Assembly (NCBI RefSeq): GCF_019393635.1 | Contig: NC_057863.1 | Location: 641,983,306 to 642,047,305, forward strand | Source of the DNA: Dromiciops gliroides | Lineage: Eukaryota > Chordata > Mammalia > Microbiotheria > Microbiotheriidae | Direction: 5' to 3' | Length of the DNA: 64,000 bases | In this document: piece after piece, positions 1-12,000 of the stretch | Numbering within the stretch: position 1 is the stretch's first letter | Layout: every line of letters starts with the position of its first letter | The notes under the pieces: generated by a model | Seen by the model: only the letters and a program-made list of their open reading frames with translations | Databases searched by the model: none | What the model was told of the DNA's origin: nothing | Translations under genes and position numbers: made by a program

Positions 1-19
1 CCCAGCTCGAGTCTCAGAC
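1..19 (-). CDS. NPHS1: Possible start of NPHS1 exon 25
   Basis: A CAG acceptor on the minus strand at 20-22 would open an exon in phase 1 (GLRLEL...), which is the phase left by exon 24. Human exon 25 starts GISEKTEAG, so similarity is weak. Only 19 bases are visible. Confidence 0.35.
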
Positions 20-3000
20 CTGACATGGGGGAGAGAAGAGTCTGGCAATCAGCTCCCCTCTCCCTTTGCTCCCACCCTCATCTTTCCCTCCTGCCACCCT
101 CACCCATCTCATTGACCCTCCCCCGCTCCCAGGCTACCCTTCCTTACCCTTCCTCAGTCTTTTCCTCTTTGGCTCCTGGGGGCACAGTGAGAGTAAGGGA
201 ATTAGGATTAGCCCATGGCAGGGCATCTTTACAGGGGGGTCTGGGGAACCAGATCAGCGCCCTTCCCTTTGCCTGCAGGGTATCTCAGTCAGCATTCGTC
301 TCTCCTCCCGTTTCCCCTGGAAGGATGTCCTTACCATCTGAGGGCTGCCCACGATGTTTCTGCCTCCAGAGGACATAGCCTATGCAGGAGGCATTGGAGA
401 GAAGGAACAGAACTCCCAGGGCAAAGAGTATGGGAAGCAGGAACCACTGAGGGAATTCTGGGGATAAAAACATAGGCTCCTCAGGACAGGTTTCTCCAGA
501 GAACTCTTCTTCCATTTTCACCATCGTCTGAGAGCAAATCCCTATTCTCTCAGGCTTACCTGGGTTACTTCCATTGCCTCCTAAATGGTCTATACACTCG
601 GTTTTTCTCTCACTGTTATATTCTGCACACTGATGCCCAATTCATCTGACCACATTCACTTTCAGTCATTCATTCAGTATTAGTCATTCAACAAGTATTT
701 ACTCAGCACGGAACCATTGGGGATGCAAAGGCAAAAACCAGTCTCTTGCCCTCAATGAGCTTACAATCTAATTGTAAAAGCAACTATCAAAAATAAGGTA
801 CAATATAGGGTAAATGAGAGGTGATCTCAGAGAGAAGGTCTCAGGATTGGGGGAGGGAGAAATGGGGGAGGCAGAAATGGGGGACAGGGCACCTGGAAAG
901 GGAAGGGGAGATTTGAGCTTTTTGTTTGTTTGTTTTTGTTTTTTGTTTTGTGTATATGTGTGTGTGTCTGAAGCAATTGGGGTTAAGTGACTTGCCCAGG
1001 GTCACACAGATAGTAAGTGTCAAGTGTCTGAGGTCAGATTTGAACTCAGGTCCTCCTGAATCTAGAGTCAATGCTTTATCCACTGCGCCACCTAGCTGCC
1101 CCCTTGAGCTTTTATCTTTAAGGAAGTCAGGAGGTGGAGATGAGAAGGGAGGGCATTCCACACACCACTGGGACCAGTGAAAACTGTTGGTGGAATTGGA
1201 TGGTAGATTGTTTTGTTCAAGGGACAGGGAGGAGGCCAGAATATGCATCTGCAAAGAGTGCTGGATTTGGCAGCAGAGAACCTAGTTCAAATACCAGCAA
1301 CACCACCTGGGTGACCTGGGATAAATTATTTAGCCTCTCGTGCCTCAGTTTCCTAATCTGCAAAATGAAAGGATTAGACCAGATGACCTCTAAAGTCCTG
1401 TTGCTGTCTAAATCCATGCTCCTACCATTCCCGATCAGAAACCTGCCCTGGCTTCCCACTGTGTGCAGGACCAACAATGCCTCTGCCTGGCATTCAAAGT
1501 CCTTCTTGATGCAACCCCAGCCTTCCCTTCCAATCTTATCTCCCATCACTGCCCAACATGCACCTCTGCTCCGGTCTGGGGAGTCTCAACAGTGTGGCTA
1601 TTCCTTCCAACTGAAATATCCTGTCCAGGCAAGTATTACTGAATTTTCTTTGTTTTTGTTTTATTTTCTGCAGGTTAAGTGACTTGCTCAAGGTCACACA
1701 GCTAATAAGTGTCAAGCATCTGAGGTCGGATTTGAACTCAGGTCCCCCTGAATCCAGGGCCGGTGCATAGGTATTACTGAATTTTTTAAGCCCTACTCAA
1801 GGCTCAGTTCTTTCATGACTACCCCCAAACAATTTACTAGCAGTGGGAGAGATTGTAATGACTGATAATAGGTAATAATAATAACTAGCATTTTATGCAG
1901 TCATTTAAGGTTTGCTAAGTGCTTTACAAACATTTCATTTTATTCTCACAACAATACTAGGAGGTGGGTGCTATTATTGTCACCATTTTACAAATGAGGA
2001 GACTGAGGAAGACTGAGGCGAAATGACTTGCTCAGGGTCATGCAACTAATAAATATCTGAGATCAGATTTTGACTCCAGGTCCAAGGCTCTATCCACTGC
2101 AGCCACCTGGTTACCTAAAGTATAGATTTAGTTTAACACTGGATTATAGTGCTCATTGTTCTGTAGTGTTTGCAAAATACCTCATGTCCATATAAATCTT
2201 ATCTCCTCACCAGGATGGTAAGATATCCAAAGGCAAAGACTATATCTTGCAACTTTCTCTACCTTTCTCTCAATGCCTTGTACTCAGTAAATATTTGGGA
2301 AATTAAATTGTGAAAGAAAGGAGAGCATGGAAGGGCTTCTGAGAGGAGCAGAATGTAGAGAAATAAAGGAAGTTGAGTTGACAGATCAAGGGGATAGCAG
2401 GAAGTTTAAGGAGATATGGATGGGGCCATATGGAGGGAGCAGGTAGGTTACAGAAAAGGGTTAAGTGGGTGGTGATAGTAAGAAAGACTTTGTTCCTAGG
2501 CAAAACAGAATAATGGCGATTGGTTCATGCTGGTTCAAATAATGAAGAAGGCCTCACCAGGTTCTATAGGGAACTGGTCTTCAGTCTTCTCAGATGACTC
2601 TTCGACACCTAGTAAAAGAAAATGAAGGGGTTGGACTAATTCCAGGATATCAGGGTGCCCCGCTGATACTAGCTAACTGTGTCTATCCTTTCCCAGCCCA
2701 ACCCAGATGAAGATTCTCTGAATGGAGTCGATTTCACAGTTCTTATCAATCGCTAAAGTAGAATTGATGGCCAGCTTCATCTCACTCTTTATTAATCCTT
2801 TGTTCAGGGCTAAAATTCTAGCTAGTCTGTCTAAAATATCTAATGAGTGGTCGCCAATAAATTATAAGCTTTAGCAAGAGTTAGACTTTTAAGCATTTAT
2901 TAAGGAGAATAAGAATTTGGTAAAGAGAGAGAGAAAGGCCTAGATTCCTATCTATTAAAGGGAGAGCACATTTCTAGCTCTGCTCTCCACCAGAGTCCAA

Positions 3001-6000
3001 AGGAAAGAGCGCGCGAGACCGAGCGCCAGTCTCTTCCTTCCTCCTCCCACTAGCCCGCGTCACTTCCTGACGCCAAAGAAAAGACTCCTGGTCTTGCCCT
3101 CAAAGACCTTCGCTTCATGGGCAGAACTCTTCTACAGTAAGTCTCCAGCAGGTGGCGTCATTCCAATCGTTACACCTTGTTGTATTCAACATAGCAGATC
3201 CCTTCCCCATTCCTTCTTTCTTTCCTAGCCTTCAGAAACATCACTGGGGCTTCTTCTTCCTCCTTCCCAGGCTGCCCAACCTCTCTGTAAGCCGGGGTCT
3301 ATCCTCACCCCTCCTTTCTTCCCACTCTTCACTCTCCTAGACTCTTGGCATCTCAGATCTGGATGGGACCTCAGACACCATCCAGTCCAAATGATAGCCA
3401 GATGGTAATTCCCTCTGCAGCATAGCTAATGAATGCCCGACCAAGCTCTATTGGGAAGGAGAGCCTACGCCTTTGCACGAGTTTGTCAAGAAGTTCTTTC
3501 CTTATGGGTTATCTTTGACCCTCCTCCCTCCCTTGATTCTCCTAGCCAAATGGTGACCAAGTTCTGTTGAGTCCATCTCACCCACAGCCATTCCCTTCCT
3601 GTCTCTCCCCAACTACAGGCAGACCCTGATGCCCAGCCAGCTGCGTCCCAGCAGGTCTGGCCTCTCTGACCTCTCTTCTCCTGGCCAGAATCGTCAGTGG
3701 CCTCTCGATGGCTTCTAAGGCACCTTCTAGCTCAGAGTCTATCATCTTTCTATCCCTCGTGCATCTATCTGGTCATGTCCAATATCCAAGATCTCCCACA
3801 GTGCAGGACCACCTAATCTCCTTGTCTTCTCTCCCATCCCAGCTTTCCGTGCTGTCTCTGCCTCAGTCAAACTAGATCACTCTCTGCTATGAGAACATGG
3901 CCTTTCATTTCTGGTCTCCCTGTCTTTGTCCACAGTGCTATGGCATCCTATGCCCAAATGTTCTCTCTCCTCCTTCTGCAGTGGGTAGGACAGGGTTCAA
4001 ATTTGACCTCAGACACTTCCTAGCTGTGTAACCCTGGATAAGTCACTTAACCTCTGCCTGCCTCAGTTTCCTCAACTGGGGAAAATGGAGATCATAATAA
4101 CAACTACTCCCCAGAGTTGTTGTGAGGAGCAAATAAGATAATATTTGTCAAGTGCTTAGCACAGGGCCTGGCATGTAGTTGGCTCTGAATAAATGCTTGT
4201 TTCCTTCCCCCTTCCCTAGGTGGCAATGACTGCCCAAGGAATGGGAACTGTAATTCCTGCTCTATCCATGGACTCCCTAATGCCTAAATTTCGCTAACAC
4301 CTTTCCCCCAGGCACCTGCAGTGGTCACCGGGAGCCGGGCTCCTCGATCTGCTAGGTCACTGTCCCCCAAGGCATTGGTGGCCAGCAGAGAGAAATGATA
4401 CAGGGTGAAAGGTCGAAGACCATGCACAGTGAAGGAAGTGGCTTGAGGTGGGAGGACATCCATATACAGGTATCCTGGTGTCTCTGGTGACTCATACCTA
4501 AAGGGATCATGGTAGAGTTTGTAGAGGAGTGGGACACTCAACCTCAGCCTGCTTCCTCCCCTCCTCTCTGCCCACTGTGGCCCCTACCTGACTCGGAATC
4601 TCTGTACCAGGCCTCCATCAAAGCCTGCTTTCCATTCCAAGCCCACAGAGTGGTGGGTGATATTCATGACCCTTAGGCCCATTGGAGGGTCCGGGCGACC
4701 TGTGGAGGGGAAAGGTGAAAGAAAACCCACCCTCCCTAACCTCCATCTTCCACACATGACATTCATTATATGCCCATTGACCAACCTCAACATATGAAAA
4801 CTTGAATTTACAAAAGCAACAAATTAAAAGAGGGGTGAGGTGGGAGGGGTCTGAATTGCCTCTTTATAAAATGATTGAGGGGCAGCTAGATGGTGCAGTG
4901 GATAGAACACCAGCTCTGGAGTCAGGAGGTCCTGAGTTCAAATCTGGCCTCAGACACTTAACACTTACTAGCTGTGTGACCCTGGGCAAGTCACTTAACC
5001 CCAATTGCCTCACCAAAAAAAAAAAAATTATTGAGCCTACTTTTTGCTTCTCTGGAAGGGCCATGGGTATCCTTCAAAGATTAAACTCTCTTAGCTCACT
5101 GGAAATAGTTTTTGTGTAGCAAAAATTCAAAACACACCTAAGCCCTCTCCTCAGGAATATGTACACTCTAGGAAGTTAAGGATACATGTAGTCCTTCAGG
5201 CTGTGGAACAAGAGATTTCCCTAGAGCAAGAGTGCTAAATAATTTTTAGGTATCATGGACCCTTTTGGTGAAGTTTATGGGCTTCTTTTCAGAATCATGT
5301 TTTGTAGGCATAAAATATATAGAATGGCAAAGGAACCCAGTTATGATGAAATAAACATTTTCCCCCATTCAAATTTATGGAGTGGGGGCAGCTAGGTGGC
5401 GCAGTGGATAAAGCACGGGCCCTGGATTCAGGAGGACCTGAGTTCAAATCTCGCCTCGGACACTTAACACTTACTAGCTGTGTGACCCTGGGCAAGTCAC
5501 TTAACCCTCAATGCCCCTCAAAAAAACCCAAAAAAACGAATTCAAGTTTATGGAGCCCCTGCAATCTCTGGAGGTCCATGCACCTCGGGTTAAGAACCCT
5601 TGTCCTAGAGGCTCTGCCTTCCCCCCTCCAGGCCTTCCCCCACTAAGCCTACTGATGCTGACGATCTGGATGTGGGTGTGGTCGGTGCCCAGGTTGTTGG
5701 TGGCCGTGCAGGTGAAAAGGGCATAGTCTTGGGCAGCCGTGATATTGGCGATGGTGAGGACGCTGCTATGAATTGGTCCCTGGTGATAGGTATGTTCGGT
5801 GTATCTGGGAGAAATGGGCGGATGAGTAATGAAGTGAGGTTTGGGGATGGTTGTAGTGGTGGGAATCAGAATAGGCTAGATGCAGACTAGATGGGGTTGA
5901 GATCAGGGGATTGAAGGAGTGGCATGAGTTTAGGCCGAGTGGAGTGTGGTGTTAGAGGCAGAAGGGTACAGGGCCAGGATTTGTGGGAAACAGTGTCAGG

Positions 6001-9000
6001 GAACAGGAATGGGCATGTGGAATTAGGAATTGGGGGTGGGGAGACATCTCCATAGTGAAACATTTATATTTCCAGGGGTCAAGGAGTGGTATGATGAGAG
6101 ACTGAGATCAAGTCCATGCGGGATTCGGAAGTGTAGGGAAAGCAGAGGACATATAGGGTCAGTGAGTCTCTGGAATCAGTGGGGGGGGGGGGCAGGAGCT
6201 GACCTGGGGTCTTGTAGATCCAGAGGAACCCCATTCTTGGCCCAGATGAAGGCAACATTAGGGACACCTCGAGCCCGGCAGTGTAATGTGGCTGAGCTGG
6301 ACCTGTCCCCGGCGGCAGCCACCTTAGTGAGGGGTTGAGGGTATTCAACCTCAGGAGCAACTTGAAGGAGAGACAATGAAGAGTGGGCATAAGAGGAAGA
6401 ATTTTGCTATCTAAGGAATTATGGGGCCCAGCTGGGTTTCTCTAAGCGCTACGATTCCAAGGGATCAAAGGGACTTCTGAGGACCACGGAGGTATCAAGT
6501 TTAAGGTTCAAGAGGGGAGATTCCAGGGTCAAGATGAGCTTAGGCGGAGGAGTCCATATTGGGGTTCCCCTAGTTTGGGAGGGTCTGTGACGTACATCTT
6601 ACAATAAGCTGAGTGACCGCCTGGGCAGGGGGAGGTATCCCGTTGTCCACAATGCATTGGTACGGCCCAGCCTGCTCCAAAGTAGCCTTGTGGATCTGCA
6701 GACGTCCTGTCAGTCCCTGTGATGTCTGCTCCATGTCCTCCATGCCTTGTTCTTCCTCTCCCTGCAGGGACACAAATCCAGTTGAGGGTCAGAAATCTGA
6801 TTCACCCGGCCGGGAGGCGCTGATTCTGTCTCCCAGTACCCCCCAGACGCAGCGCTGCCCCAACAGCCTCCCCAACTCCCCCCCCCCCCAGCTCTGCCGA
6901 GACGCATAGAACAAGCCTATGGATAACTCCAGGAAAGTCCCTACGATCTCAGAAATGATTCCGGTAAAATCTCTGCAAGGAACTAGGTCGATAAAAATGT
7001 CACCCTCTGGGCTGGGCAGGGCAGGGCAGGAGACCCTGTAGGAAAGTCCTGCAGTTGGGGAGTGGGGCACGTTGAGGCGGGGCTCAGGGATGGGTAGCCC
7101 AGGAAAAGGAGCCGGGGTGAAGGCCAGCCTGGGGCTGGGGCTGGGGTTGGAGGGGAATCCCTCACCAGTCTCTCCCACCGAAACATGCTTGGAAGGACGG
7201 GGCTGGCATCGACCACGCAGAGAATCTCCGCTGACGCCCCTACATCCACCTCCGTAACGTCGGGAATGGCGCGGATGGCGGGGGCATCTGAGAAGGGAGG
7301 AGAGGTCAGGGACTCAGGCTCGGTTTGTGTGGAGGGGGAAGGCTGGCCACTCTCAGGCAAGGGGGAGGTCACTCACAGTGGACGTCCAGTCTTACGATGG
7401 CTTCGCTGACGCCCTCCGCATTCTGACAGAGCAGCCGGTACTCCCCGCTATCTCCCCTTGTCAAATTCCAAAGCTTCAGGGCCCCTCCGGAGAGGATCCG
7501 GTGTCTGGGACCCCCATCTGGAAAGCCAAGGGATGCAACTCTCACAAGAGGGGCGGGCAGCTAGGTGGCACAGTAGATATATCACTGGCCTTGGATTCAG
7601 GAGGACGTGAGTTCAAATTCGGCCTCAGACACTTGACACTTACTAGCTGTGTGACCCTGGGCAAGTCACTTAACCCTCATTGCCCCACAGAAAGAAAAGA
7701 AGGAAGGAAGAAGGAAAGGAGGAAAGAGAAACAAAAACAAGAGCATGGCCTTCCCCTTCCAGAACCCTGCGGGACCATGCTCCGCCTTGCCCCCTCCCCC
7801 CCTTCTGGTACCTGGACTTAGTTTGCTTCCCTGGAAACTCCAATTGAAGAACTCAGGGGCTGGGTTAGCAGACACAGAGATGGGGAGCAGGGCTCCCCCG
7901 TGTTCCTGGGTTTCCACTTTGAGGACCTGATCCTCCAGGAACTGGGGAGGGTCTGTGGAGACAGGGAGAGTGATTATTGGGCCCCAGGTGTGGCGGGTGG
8001 GTCAGAGCTTGGGGGAGGGGAGGATATTCATCAAGAAACATTAGGCCGTTACTTTGTGCCAGTCGCAGTGCCAAGCATGGCTTGGTTGTAAGGGTCTAGT
8101 TCCGGCTCATAGTAAGGTTTACAAACGGGGAGTGTGTGATGGGATCAGGGATGAAGTCGGGTTCTGGGCCCGCCCCCCTCCCCCCTCCCCAGCCTGGTAC
8201 CCCGGCAGAGCACGCACAAAGCACGCGGAGCCGATAGAAGGCGCTCACGGTCTCTTGAAGCGTGGGGCTGTTAGCCCTGCATGTCACTCTGTTCCCGTGG
8301 TCCCCAGAAGACACGTGAAGAGAAACGCTCCCCGATGCCTCAGAGCCCCTGAACCGGGCCGGCCTGTACCTGAAGGCCACCGCTTCGAGCCTGGGAAGGA
8401 TCGGGACACACGGGGGTAGGGGTGGGGGGCCTGTTAGGGGCCGTGGGGACCATTCTGGGGGCTGGGCTTCTGCTGAGCAGGTCAGTCCCAGGGTGGGGGT
8501 GGGCAGTGCAAAGTGACCTCACCTCTCCCCTTCCTTTTCCCAAAACAGGTTGGCTGGAGGGTTACTGCTGAGGCTAACGCAAGTGAGGTTTATGGAGTCT
8601 CCGGGGCGCAGGATGGAGGCATTGGCTGTAATCGTCACGTTGATGGGAGGGACTGCAGTAAGAAGGAAAGTTACACGTGTGTGGGATGTCTTAATAGTCC
8701 TTGTGCTGCCCCCAAATTTCCACCTATAGGGAATGACCTTTCCAGAAACTTTTATCCAACGCCTCCCCTTTCCTCCAGGGGTGAGTTTCCTAAGCCCCAT
8801 CCCTTGGAGTCTTCCCTGACCTGGGACCCCTCCCTTCAGGGATGTGAGAGCCCACTCCCATTCAGGGCCTTCTCCAGGAGGATCAAGGCAATGTCTCACA
8901 CTGCACGTGGAACTTGGTAGAGGCCAAGGCTTGGTCACTGGTGGACTTGCAGTTGGAAGTGGTCTTGCAGGTGTAGACTGCCTGGTTGTCACTGGGGTCC

Positions 9001-12000
9001 AACTTTAGGATCAACTCTCTGGAGAAGGTGTTGCCCGACTTCTCCACGACACTCCTCGACCTCTGCTCCATTCCTGACTTGGTCTCCACCACAAGCTTCT
9101 TATCCTTTTTTTTTTTTTCCCGGGGCAATGGGGGTTAAGTAACTTGCCCAGGGTCACACAGCTAGTAAGTGTCAAGTGTCTGAAGCCAGATTTGAACTCA
9201 GGGACTCCTGAATTCAGGGTGGGTGCTTTATCCATTGCGCCACCTAGCTGCCCTGCTTCTTATCCTTTTAATCCATTCCCAGCCCCAGTCCCAGAATCCC
9301 TTGGCACTGGACTCCCAGTCTGGGATTTCTCTCCTCCCCTTCCCCACCCCTACAGGTGGGAATTTTGATCTTGACTCCCCATCCACCCTTCCTTCCCAAG
9401 ATGTTCTGGGTTCAAATTCCTCCCTTTATGCATTTAGCTTCCCCACCCTTAGTAAAGTCCCAGACCCCTGATTCTGACCTCCCAGCACAGACAGACCCAA
9501 ATTCCTGGGATTTTCTAGCAACCTATTCTAGACACCTGCTCCTCCCCTCTCTCTCACCCTGCTTTATACATCAGCATCCCTGGAAAGGGATTTTCTGCTT
9601 TTCAAGAATCTTCAAATACCTTCCCAGGCCCTGAGTTTTTGCACTCACCTTGCACCAGGAGAGGGAGGGCTCTGGGTTGCCCCCAACGGCCAGACATAGA
9701 AGACGAACCTGGTTTCCTGCTCTGAAATTTTCCCCCTTAGGGAAACTCTCAATCCATAGTCTCTGGATGGGATCTAGTGGTTGGTGGGGGATGGGAGATG
9801 AGCCGTATTTCTTTTCCTCTCCCTGCATTTGAGCCAGGGGGTCTGGGATAGGGTCTCTGGGGGAAATGTCCTCAGGGCATAGCTGGGACTATTGTTTTTG
9901 TTTTTGTTTTTGCGGGTCAATGAGGGTTAAGTGACTTACCCAGGGTCACACAGCTAGTAAGTATCAAGTGTCTGAGGTCAAATTTGAACTCAGGTCCTCC
10001 TGAATCCAGGGCCAGTGCTTTATCCACTGTGCCACCTAGCTGCACCCTATAGCTGGGACTATTGAAATAGTCTCCTAATTGTTCTCCCCACCTCTAGCCT
10101 CTCCCATCTCCAATGTCAAAGGAATATTCAGGTTACACAGGTTACTCCTCTGCTCAAGAAACTTCAGTGATTCCCTATTCCCCTTAGGACAAAACACAAA
10201 CTCCTCTGTTTAGCATCTGAAGCCCTTCATGGTCTGGCTCAGGCCTCTTTTTCCAGGCCGATGACACATGTCTCTGTGACACACAATCTTCCTTCCACCA
10301 AAACTAGCCTGCTCATCAGATGGGGACACACGACACTCCATCTCTGTGCGCCCCCAGACTACACCTCTGTCTCTTGGATGCTCCAGGATCACCTCCTTCA
10401 AGAGGCCTTTTTGTATTTTCCCATCTGTTGATGCCCTCCCAGCCCAGTTTTTGTGTATTTATTTTGTGATCTAGCTGGTATTTGCTCATCTGCAGAGATT
10501 ACAAACCTTGCCCCCACGGAATATAAGCTCACGGAGGGCAGGTCAGGCTCCCTTGCCTACTTATTCCCCCAGCACCTAGCACTCAGCCTGGCACATAAAA
10601 GCTTGCTGATTGATTGTGGGTTGTGGAAGGGTGTTCTGTTGGTTTTTTGAGGACCTTTGGGGACTCACATTTCACATTGAGGGTGACTGATTTCTTGAGG
10701 GTCTCCTTGGCAAAAGCCTCATTAAAGGCCTCACAGGTCAGCATCAGCCCATTGTCCGCCCGTCTCACGGTGTGGGTCACATTGGACATGGTTACTCGGC
10801 CACCATACAGGCTCTGAGGATGGAATCAGAGCCTCAAATCTAGGCATCCCACCCCCCAACCTGGGGACTCAATCCCCCTCTCTACCTTGAAGTGTGGGCC
10901 AAGTCTTTGAATCCTGCCCCTCCCCTCCAGGGTCCTGTCTCTTCAGGGGCCTTGCTCCAGCCCTCAAACCTCACATCAGTGACAGTCACATCTGTGGAGA
11001 TGAGCTCCTGCCACCCCAGCCACCAGCGCAGAAGGACTCCCGGGTTACTAGACTTGGTGAAACAGGAGAAGGACGCAGTCTTGTTCTCTTCTAGGTTTGT
11101 GGAACCCAAGATGGTGATGGAGCTGGGGGGGACTGTAAGGAGGTGACGCAGGGAGATGTGAAGATGGTACCAGATAGAGCTAGAACTAGGCTGGGGTGAC
11201 TGGGGCTTTGCCTCAGGGCACTCAAGTGGGGTATATACTTTGTCTCCACTTTTTCTCGACTCTACTAGCACCCCCAAAGTTCCACTGTCATGGAAGTCGC
11301 TCTGCTGCCACCTGCCTTCCCCAACCTCTGAGTTGGGGTACTCATTGACTGTTCCTCTAGAGGAAGGGCTGCTCCTTCTCCAAGTGTGACTGCACCCAAG
11401 CATATGGGGCAGAGCCATGCCTTTTATGGAAGAGGAAAGTGACATTTTTCCCACTCATCATGAGGAAGCCTGGTGTCTGTGTGTCTCCCTCTTCAAAGGC
11501 TGGTGTCCCCAAGTCTCTTCTCTCTCTGAGGCTTAGTTCCCCAAGGTCTGACCCCCTTAGTCTAATTCACCCTGGGCACAGAATTAGCAGTCATGTTTCT
11601 GGCACTGGAATTGGAGTAACTGATCAAGGTGCCTGGGTGGGGTGGGGACAGAGAAAGGGAACAGACTGCTTCAGAACAGAAAGTGACTCCAGGGAGACTG
11701 TGTGAAAGGAATTAGGCAGGGGGCAGCTCCCAGGACCCCCAGCATCCTCACAGGTGATATGCAGAGTGATCACGTGTTCTTGGGCCTTGGACACACTGTT
11801 CTGGGCCTCACAGCTGAGCTGGGCCCCGTTGTCCTCCGACTGGATGGTCAGAGGCAGGATGCTTCGGGCCAGTGCCTGCTTGTGGTCAGTCTCCCAGACT
11901 GTGGAGATCACCTTTCCATTCTGGGGTGGGGACAGGGGATGGCAAGGGAAAAGTGAACCAGGGGATCATGGGACTGAAAGCCCAGATTGCCAAGACCCCT

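Larger units (their letters stand above)
528..2557. other. NPHS1 intron 23
   Basis: No coding sequence is seen. It holds an older interspersed repeat (about 675-1200) interrupted by an antisense SINE, MIR copies at 1240-1420 (+) and 1985-2118 (-), and a partial antisense SINE at 1672-1768. Confidence 0.7.

Noticed and set aside
926-1254. Open frames reading [26 protein letters not shown] and its antisense [19 protein letters not shown], partly, seen dozens of times
   Set aside because: These are translations of the two strands of the marsupial SINE, not a protein family.
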